Part shown: piece by piece, positions 58,270 through 64,000 of the stretch
Position numbering within the stretch: the stretch's first letter is position 1
Layout: every line of letters begins with the position of its first letter
DNA from: Acidobacteriota bacterium
Lineage (GTDB): Bacteria > Acidobacteriota > Terriglobia > Terriglobales > Acidobacteriaceae
Direction of reading: 5' to 3'
Assembly (NCBI GenBank): GCA_013289685.1
Contig: JABCZL010000010.1
Span: 62,001-126,000 of the forward strand
DNA: 64,000 nucleotides
Translations under genes and position numbers: made by a program
Notes under the pieces: model-generated
What the model was told of the DNA's origin: nothing
Database searches by the model: none
Seen by the model: the letters and a program-made list of their open reading frames with translations, nothing else

Positions 58270-58645
58270 CGGGTTCCTTGCGGACCTTGCTTCGTTTTTT
58301 CGCCCGCGCCAGCAATTCTTCCACTCGTGCCTTTTCCTGTTCCGCGCGGTCCAGCCGGAAATACAACTCCGGAGCGCGTCTCAGGTGCAACCGCTCGACC
58401 AGTTCATGACGGATGTATTCGCGCGCGGCCTCCAGGCCCTCCAGGCTCTGGTCCGCATCCTCGTCATCACCCTCCACGTTGACCCACACCTGCGCCGATC
58501 TCCCGTCGTCAGCAATGTGGACCGCGGTCACGCTCACCAGTCCAATCCGCGGATCGGCCAGCTCGCCTTCGACCAGCGTTTCAATCTCCTCGCGCAGCGC
58601 CTCGCCCACCCGCCCGCGATGATATTTGAGTCCGCGCTTCTCCAC
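58253..58645 (-). CDS. rbfA: Ribosome-binding factor A
   Basis: A 130-residue KH-like protein: Y-H-R-G-R-V-G-E-A-L-R-E-E-I, L-A-D-P-R-I-G-L-V-S-V-T, V-W-V-N-V-E-G and R-R-A-P-E-L-Y-F-R-L-D. It acts in 16S rRNA maturation at the 30S head. It carries a basic C-terminal tail (K-K-R-S-K-V-R-K). GTG start at 58645, GAGGTG upstream. Part of the nusA-infB-rbfA cluster. Confidence 0.95.
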   Translation of the reverse strand: MEKRGLKYHRGRVGEALREEIETLVEGELADPRIGLVSVTAVHIADDGRSAQVWVNVEGDDEDADQSLEGLEAAREYIRHELVERLHLRRAPELYFRLDRAEQEKARVEELLARAKKRSKVRKEPGGKKP

Positions 58646-58794
58646 GACCGAGCACCTCAGGGAAAACGAACGAGAATATCAGAAAAACAGTCCCAAGTGT
58701 GTGATCTGGCTGGCCTATTGTGGCCCGATCGGGCGGGAGGGAGTTAAGTACGGAGGTAACAATGTGTTAGGAGGTGTACTGTGCCGCGCCGGGT

Positions 58795-59082
58795 CTAGAA
58801 GAATTCGATAAACGAATCCGCGACATCGGCGCCGTGGTTGTTGGCGATGCGCGTGGCCGCGCGCTCCACATTCTTCATCAGGCCGTCGAGATAGTCGCGC
58901 GAATTAGAAATGCCGACCACGCCGATGGTGGCGCGGTTCCACAGTTCGGCGGAATCAAGTTCGGCGACCGAAACGTTGAAACTAGTGCGCAGTCGGTCTT
59001 TCAGGCTGCGTACGACCTGGCGGCGATCCTTGATCGACTGCGCCGCTTCAATGTGGAGTTCGAGGGTGAGGAAAGCGATCAT
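58795..59082 (-). CDS. DUF503 protein (YlxP-like)
   Basis: A 95-residue protein of the DUF503 family: M-I-A-F-L-T-L-E-L-H-I, the helix S-L-K-D-R-R-Q-V-V-R-S-L-K-D-R-L, and E-L-D-S-A-E-L-W-N-R-A-T-I-G-V-V-G-I-S-N. In B. subtilis ylxP sits between infB and rbfA, as here; its role in ribosome assembly is inferred from this. ATG at 59082. Confidence 0.9.
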   Translation of the reverse strand: MIAFLTLELHIEAAQSIKDRRQVVRSLKDRLRTSFNVSVAELDSAELWNRATIGVVGISNSRDYLDGLMKNVERAATRIANNHGADVADSFIEFF

Positions 59083-59098
59083 GCGGCGCTTAGCGGCT

Positions 59099-59158
59099 AG
59101 TGGTCAGTGGCTAGAAAAAAACTAGCAACTAGCCACTAATCACTAATCACTGATCACT
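59099..59158. repeat. Low-complexity hairpin between the DUF503 gene and infB
   Basis: AGTGGTCAGTGGCTAG and CTAGCAACTAGCCACTAATC plus CACTAATCACTGATCACT: CAGTGG/CCACTA units in inverted orientation around a short A-run. Confidence 0.65.
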
Positions 59159-59162
59159 GGTC

Positions 59163-62063
59163 TTACACCATGGCTTCGGCGGCGATCCGCTCGGTCGCGA
59201 ACGCCTCAATCACGTCCCGCGCCTTGATGTCGCCATAGTTCGCAATCGAGATGCCGCACTCCATGCCGTTAGTGACTTCTTTGGCATCGTCTTTGAAGCG
59301 GCGCAGCGATCCGACTTTGCCCTTGAACACGACCACGTTGTCGCGCAGCAGGCGCACTTCGGAGTTGTTCTTGATCACTCCGTCGGTCACGCGGCACCCG
59401 GCAATCGTTCCCACCTTCGGGATGCGGAAGGTTTCGAGCACCTCGGCGCGGCCCTGGTAGGTCTCCTTGATCGTCGGTTCGAGCAGGCCGGTCATGGCGC
59501 GCTTGATCTCGTCCTGCAGTTCGTAAATGATCGAGTGCAGGCGGATGTCGACTTCTTCCTGCTCGGCCAGTTCCTGCGCCTTGCGCTCCGGCCGCACGTT
59601 GAAGCCGATGATGATGGCATTCGACGCCGAGGCCAGCAGCACGTCGGTTTCGGTGATGGCGCCCACGCCCGATCGCAGCAGCTTCAGCCGCACCTTCTCG
59701 TTCGAGAGTTTGGTAAGCAGATCGCTGAGCACTTCCACCGAGCCCTGCACATCGCCCTTCAAAATGATGTTCAGTTCCTTGGTGCCGGCGGTCTTGATCT
59801 GCTCCGCCAATCCTTCCAGCGAAACGCGGGAACTCTTGGCCAGCGCGGCTTCGCGAGCCTTCTGCTCGCGATACTCGGAGATGCCGCGCGCCTTGTCGCG
59901 ATCCGCGACCACTACAAATTGATCTCCAGCCTGCGGCAACCCTTCCATGCCTAGAATTTCAACCGGTGTTGACGGTGGCGCGGACTGCAGCGCCGCCCCG
60001 CGATCGTCGAACATGGCGCGGATCTTGCCATATACATTGCCCACCACAAAGTTGTCGCCGGCAATGAGGGTGCCGTTTTGTACCAGCACGGTAGCCACGG
60101 GTCCGCGGCCGCGGTCGAGCTTCGCTTCGAGCACCACGCCCGTCGCAGCGCGCTCCGGAGTCGCTTTCAATTCCGCAAGATCGGCGACCAGGCAAATCAT
60201 TTCCATCAGCAAGTTCAGATTCGTTTTCTTCTTCGCCGACACGTCGACGAACACCGTCTTGCCGCCCCACTCCTCCGGCACCAGGCCGCGATCGGCCAGT
60301 TGTTTCTTCACCCGGTCGGGCAGCGCATCGGGCTTATCGATCTTATTTACCGCAACGATGATCGGAACCTCGGCGGCGTGCGCGTGATCGATGGCTTCAA
60401 TCGTCTGCGGCATCACGCCATCATCGGCGGCCACAACCAGCACCACGATATCGGTGGCTTTCGCGCCGCGGGACCGCATGCGGGTAAACGCTTCGTGACC
60501 CGGCGTATCGAGGAACACGATCTCGCGTCCGAACGCCGGAGATTCCTTGTCGGTGATGCGAACTTTGTAAGCGCCGATGTGCTGCGTGATGCCCCCAGCT
60601 TCGCCTTCCGCCACGTGCGTCAGACGGATGGCGTCGAGCAGCGTGGTCTTACCATGGTCAACGTGACCCATGATGGTGACCACGGGCGGACGAGGAGTAA
60701 CCTCGGCAACAGCGTCTTCGCCGCTCGCGGCGGCGGCGTCAATCTCTTTCGAGGCCTGTTCTTCGAACGTGATCACGTTCGTTTCGGCCCCAAAGAAGCG
60801 CGCCATTTCGCTGGCCAGTTCGGCGTCAAGCGTCTGGTTCACCGTGGCGAAAACCCCGCGGCCCAGCAAGCGTGAAATCAGATCCTTCACGCGAATCTCG
60901 AGCTTCTCCGCCAGATCTTTAACGCTGATGCCTTCCGTGATCGTGATATTGCGCGTGATCGGCAGCGGCTCATTCGACACCACCATGCGCGGCGGCGGCG
61001 TGTAGCCCTTCATCGGGCCTTCTTTTACGCCACGCGGAACATAGCGCTGGCCGGGCCGTCGTGCCGGAGCACCGGGACGGGCACCCGGACGAACTGGTCC
61101 CGGAGGCGGCCCCCCTGGGCCCACACCAAGCGGACGAGCACCGGCCGGTGCCGTGCGCGTGGGATGCATGGGACGGCGCTCACCCGGACGCAACGGCCGA
61201 GGCGGACCTCCGCCCGGCACCATCGGGCGCGGGCGCTGAAAAATCGGCTGTCCCGGCACCGGGCGACCCGGCGCGGGACGCATAGTCCCGGCAGCTGCGC
61301 CCGCAGGAGCACTCGCTTGTGCAACCGGCGCAACCGGTCGGGGCGGCGGAGCTTTGTACACCGGACGCGGTCCGGTCTGCGGAACGATCATGCGCGGCGC
61401 TGGAGGCTGCGGGCTCGCAACTGCAGGCGGTGCAGCCGGGCGCAGCGGGGCGAGCGGAGCCTGCGGCGCAGCCGATGCGGTCACCGAAGGCGCTGCCGAC
61501 ACAACCACAGCGGGCGGAGTCGCGGGACGCGGCGGTGCCGCTACTGGCGGCGGAATTGGAGTCTCGCTTGGAGGCACTGCGGCCGCCGGCCTCTCCACAA
61601 CGGGAGCGGTCACTGCGGGCCGCGCAGCTGGCGGAGGCGCCGAAACTGCCGGCGCAGAAATCGTGGGCGCGGCGGGAGGCGGCGTTGGTCGGGCCGCCGG
61701 CGGCGCAGCCACCGGTCTCGCCACCACTGCCGGAGGAGCGGCTGGGCGCGCACTCGGAGGCGCCACTACTTCTTTCTGTTGCGTGATGGCCTTCAGCACA
61801 TCTCCCGGACGGGAGATGTGCGACAAATCGATCTTGGTCTTGATTTCTTCTTCGCCGCGCAGCGGACGCGCGGACCGCGCCGACGGCGTCTGCGCTTCGG
61901 ATGAGCCGCGCAGGTGGACCCGCACTTTCTCCGCTTCATGCTCCTCGAGCGAACTGGAATGGGTCTTCTTCTCCGTCACCCCGACGAGCGGTAGCGTGTC
62001 GAGGATGGCTTTGCTTTTAACTTCCAGCTCCCTGGCGAGATCGTTGATTCGAACCTTGCTCAT
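59163..62063 (-). CDS. infB: Translation initiation factor IF-2
   Basis: A 966-residue protein. N-terminal IF2_N motifs ([10 protein letters not shown]), a long Pro/Ala/Arg-rich linker (about 110-340) that is very low in complexity, then a second N-domain copy and the GTPase core: G1 G-H-V-D-H-G-K-T (about 466-473), G3 D-T-P-G-H-E-A-F, G4 N-K-I-D and domains II-IV to the end. It places initiator tRNA on the 30S subunit. It lies after nusA and before the DUF503 gene, as usual. ATG at 62063, AAAGG upstream. Confidence 0.98.
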   Translation of the reverse strand: MSKVRINDLARELEVKSKAILDTLPLVGVTEKKTHSSSLEEHEAEKVRVHLRGSSEAQTPSARSARPLRGEEEIKTKIDLSHISRPGDVLKAITQQKEVVAPPSARPAAPPAVVARPVAAPPAARPTPPPAAPTISAPAVSAPPPAARPAVTAPVVERPAAAVPPSETPIPPPVAAPPRPATPPAVVVSAAPSVTASAAPQAPLAPLRPAAPPAVASPQPPAPRMIVPQTGPRPVYKAPPPRPVAPVAQASAPAGAAAGTMRPAPGRPVPGQPIFQRPRPMVPGGGPPRPLRPGERRPMHPTRTAPAGARPLGVGPGGPPPGPVRPGARPGAPARRPGQRYVPRGVKEGPMKGYTPPPRMVVSNEPLPITRNITITEGISVKDLAEKLEIRVKDLISRLLGRGVFATVNQTLDAELASEMARFFGAETNVITFEEQASKEIDAAAASGEDAVAEVTPRPPVVTIMGHVDHGKTTLLDAIRLTHVAEGEAGGITQHIGAYKVRITDKESPAFGREIVFLDTPGHEAFTRMRSRGAKATDIVVLVVAADDGVMPQTIEAIDHAHAAEVPIIVAVNKIDKPDALPDRVKKQLADRGLVPEEWGGKTVFVDVSAKKKTNLNLLMEMICLVADLAELKATPERAATGVVLEAKLDRGRGPVATVLVQNGTLIAGDNFVVGNVYGKIRAMFDDRGAALQSAPPSTPVEILGMEGLPQAGDQFVVVADRDKARGISEYREQKAREAALAKSSRVSLEGLAEQIKTAGTKELNIILKGDVQGSVEVLSDLLTKLSNEKVRLKLLRSGVGAITETDVLLASASNAIIIGFNVRPERKAQELAEQEEVDIRLHSIIYELQDEIKRAMTGLLEPTIKETYQGRAEVLETFRIPKVGTIAGCRVTDGVIKNNSEVRLLRDNVVVFKGKVGSLRRFKDDAKEVTNGMECGISIANYGDIKARDVIEAFATERIAAEAMV

Positions 62064-62164
62064 CCGGCCTTTCTTGTACTCCGCGTTGCGCTTAAGTCTT
62101 CATTGCAACCTCACGGAGTCAGCGTCCTGCACTCGCACGCCATTGAATATGTCAGCGCGTGCCA

Positions 62165-63658
62165 TCACTTTTCAGTTGTTTCGGGAGCCGAGCCATCTTT
62201 CGGCTCGTGCTCTTCGTTTTCATCCGAGGCGGCTTCGGCTTCCGCCGTCGCCTCAGGAGCGGCCGCTTGTTCTTCCGCGGCCACTTCGACGGCCGCCAAT
62301 TCCGCGGCAGGTTCTTCCGTTACGGCTTCACCCTCGGCGGTCACGCCTTCCGCCGGGAGTTCTCCTTCGGCAGCGCCCGCTTCCAGACTCGCAAAGTAAT
62401 TATTTACCGCGAGACTGATTTTTTCCACCGTCTTCGGCCCGATGCCTTCGATGGCTTCAAGCTGCTCCGGCGTCATGTCGGCCAGAGCTTCGACCGTCGT
62501 CACGCCCGCAGCGCTGAGTTTTTCCACCAGCCCTTCGCCCAGGCCTGTAACGTTTTCCAGCGGAGTCGTCGGCGGTGGGGCCATCGCGGCCATCTGCAGC
62601 TCGACTTCCTGCCGCTTCTCTTCCTCGCTCTTGATGTCGATCTTCCAGCCCAGCAGCTTCGCCGCCAGCCGGACGTTCTGCCCCTTCTTGCCGATGGCGA
62701 GAGAAAGCTGGCTGTCATCGACCACAACTTCGAGATGTTTGTCCGCGCTGTCAACCACGGTCACGCGGCTCACCTTGGCGGGCTGCAGCGCTTTTTCGGC
62801 GAAAGTCACGGCATCTTCGTGATACTCGATGATGTCGATTTTCTCCCCGCGCAACTCGCGGATAATCGACTGCACCCGCATCCCCTTCATGCCCACACAA
62901 GCGCCCACCGCGTCCACGTCCTTGTCCTTGGACATGACCGCGATCTTGGTACGCTCGCCGGCTTCGCGGGCGATTGCGCGGATCACGACTGTTCCGTCGT
63001 AAATCTCCGGAACTTCCGTCTGGAACAGATGTTGCACCAGCTCCGGCGCCGCGCGTGAAACCACCACACCCGGTCCCTTCGAAGCTCGCTCGACGCGGGC
63101 AATCACCACGCGGACGCGCTCGCTGATGGCAAACGACTCCAGCCGCGACTGTTCCTTGCGGGGCATGCGCGCTTCCGCCTTACCGATGTCGAAAATCACA
63201 TCCGGCCCTTCGACACGCTTCACCGTCGCGTTGACGATCTCTCCGACGCGTCCGATGTACTCGTTGTAAACCGTGTCGCGTTCCGCCTCGCGCACCTTCT
63301 GGAAAATCACCTGCTTCGCCAGCTGCGCCGCAATGCGTCCCAGAATGCCTTCGGTCACCTTGGGAATGTGCAACTCGCCCCCGACCTCCAGCGCCGGATC
63401 AACCTTGCGCGCATCTTCCACCGTGATCTGCAGGTTAGGGTCCTCTACCTGCTCGGGAGTCTCCACTACAGTCTTCACCGCGAAAGCGTTGATCTTGCCG
63501 GTTTCCTTGTCGAGCTTGGCCCGCAGATTTTCCTGCGACTTGTAGTACTTGCGCGTGGCCATGACAATGGCGTCTTCCACCGCGCTGACTACAATCTGCG
63601 GATCAATCCCTTTTTCCCGGCTGAGTGCGTCGATCGTGTTGTAGAGCTCGCTTGCCAT
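62165..63658 (-). CDS. nusA: Transcription termination/antitermination factor NusA
   Basis: A 497-residue protein: N-terminal RNAP-binding domain (1-125), S1 domain (about 135-200), two KH domains (about 200-345, with [15 protein letters not shown] and [11 protein letters not shown]), then a helix-hairpin-helix-like C-terminal domain ([21 protein letters not shown]) and an acidic, Ala/Glu-rich tail (about 430-497). Acts in pausing, termination and antitermination. ATG at 63658. It ends about 100 bp before infB starts. Confidence 0.98.
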   Translation of the reverse strand: MASELYNTIDALSREKGIDPQIVVSAVEDAIVMATRKYYKSQENLRAKLDKETGKINAFAVKTVVETPEQVEDPNLQITVEDARKVDPALEVGGELHIPKVTEGILGRIAAQLAKQVIFQKVREAERDTVYNEYIGRVGEIVNATVKRVEGPDVIFDIGKAEARMPRKEQSRLESFAISERVRVVIARVERASKGPGVVVSRAAPELVQHLFQTEVPEIYDGTVVIRAIAREAGERTKIAVMSKDKDVDAVGACVGMKGMRVQSIIRELRGEKIDIIEYHEDAVTFAEKALQPAKVSRVTVVDSADKHLEVVVDDSQLSLAIGKKGQNVRLAAKLLGWKIDIKSEEEKRQEVELQMAAMAPPPTTPLENVTGLGEGLVEKLSAAGVTTVEALADMTPEQLEAIEGIGPKTVEKISLAVNNYFASLEAGAAEGELPAEGVTAEGEAVTEEPAAELAAVEVAAEEQAAAPEATAEAEAASDENEEHEPKDGSAPETTEK

Positions 63659-63659
63659 A

Positions 63660-63741
63660 AAAAATCGGACCTCGGACTTCGGACCTTCGACTTCAGGACC
63701 TCAGAACCGCTGAGGTCCGAGGTCTGAAGTCCGAGGTCCGC
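63660..63741. repeat. Low-complexity hairpin between nusA and rimP
   Basis: CGGACCTCGGACTTCGGACC on the left pairs with GGTCTGAAGTCCGAGGTCCG on the right; the short unit is GGACCTC/GAGGTCC. It is of the same kind as the hairpins at 57217 and 59099. Confidence 0.7.
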
Positions 63742-63744
63742 CTT

Positions 63745-64000
63745 TCAGATCTCCGGCACCAAATTCGCCTTCTCTACGTTGGCGAACTCAATCTCAATCT
63801 TCTCGCCAGCCACCGCGCCCATTTTCTTGCGCGACTTGTGGCTGGCCACGCTCAAGTCCAGCGTCAGGCGGCCGTCGATGAAACTCTCCAGCCGTCCTTC
63901 AAAGTGGCGGTTATTATTAACGCCCACCGGCTGCCGGGTGCTCAACTTCAAACGGCTACCGGTGAAGCGCGTAAAGTCGGCGGCCTTGATCAACTTCCGA
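63745..64000 (-). CDS. rimP: Ribosome maturation factor RimP, C-terminal part (truncated by the window end)
   Basis: The C-terminal 84 residues of RimP: L-I-K-A-A-D-F-T-R-F-T-G-S-R-L-K-L fits the usual block (R-P-L-x-x-x-x-D-F-x-R-F-x-G-x-x-V), followed by F-E-G-R-L-E-S-F and the ending I-E-I-E-F-A-N-V-E-K-A. RimP helps 30S subunit maturation. It begins beyond the right edge. rimP before nusA is the conserved order. Confidence 0.85.
   Translation of the reverse strand, partial: RKLIKAADFTRFTGSRLKLSTRQPVGVNNNRHFEGRLESFIDGRLTLDLSVASHKSRKKMGAVAGEKIEIEFANVEKANLVPEI

Overview
The window is a dense chromosomal stretch (about 60% G+C by eye) from a member of the Acidobacteriota, probably close to the Koribacter / Sulfotelmatobacter type of soil lineages. 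The assignment rests on gene content rather than on a marker tree: Ser/Thr kinases with a C-terminal beta-propeller that open MALTSGTKLGPYEI, a BlaR1-like M56 protease fused to DUF3738 (TIGR03435) and TonB, large secreted VCBS/Ig-like proteins, and several families of dispersed intergenic hairpins, one built on TGTCATCCTGAG. No rRNA, tRNA, CRISPR array, insertion sequence or phage gene was seen.

Layout. 1-4.4 kb: end of a secreted ASH/Ig-domain protein, a cold-shock protein with its terminator, a BrkB-type membrane protein, a receiver-only response regulator and an exported FKBP. 4.9-7.0 kb: a visibly more A+T-rich pair, an Mrr-like nuclease and an exported protein whose N-terminus resembles a proteasome beta subunit. 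7.1-16 kb: MOSC protein, VCBS-repeat surface protein, Tat-exported amidase and a Ser/Thr kinase. 16-23.4 kb: a second, convergent kinase of the same kind, then the operon blaI - serine hydrolase - M56/DUF3738/TonB, with ATGA overlaps and a BlaI-type operator inside its promoter. 23.4-28.6 kb: secreted proteins, including a metzincin-like protein that has lost its zinc ligands. 28.9-36.3 kb: S9 peptidase, GIY-YIG nuclease, LolA-like exported protein, Bug-type binding protein, beta-barrel protein, a 58-residue zinc-finger protein and a TPR protein. 36.4-43 kb: a NatAB-type ABC exporter, HNH nuclease, ComF, a zinc-ribbon protein and an ankyrin protein. 43-52 kb: OPT transporter, YggS, YggU, POT transporter, AlkD-like protein, M24 peptidase with DUF6677, and a GNAT protein. 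52-55 kb: korDABC (2-oxoacid:ferredoxin oxidoreductase) behind a textbook CRP-type site. 55-64 kb: a glycosyltransferase and the conserved rimP-nusA-infB-DUF503-rbfA-nrnA cluster, which runs off the window end.

Themes. Several genes have a -10-like hexamer 8-12 nt before the start codon and no Shine-Dalgarno, which suggests near-leaderless mRNAs. Two intergenic regions carry perfect TGTGA-N6-TCACA sites about 42 nt upstream of the expected transcription start. Dispersed hairpin repeats fill many gaps; one lies in frame inside the S9 peptidase and another supplies the stop codon of the GIY-YIG gene.

The items most worth following up are the exported proteasome-like protein (6093-6974), the BlaI/M56-DUF3738-TonB operon (19206-23309), the possible Shine-Dalgarno switch before the ankyrin gene (41483-41552) and the in-frame repeat capture (30859-30927). 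All assignments were made by reading; no database search was run.
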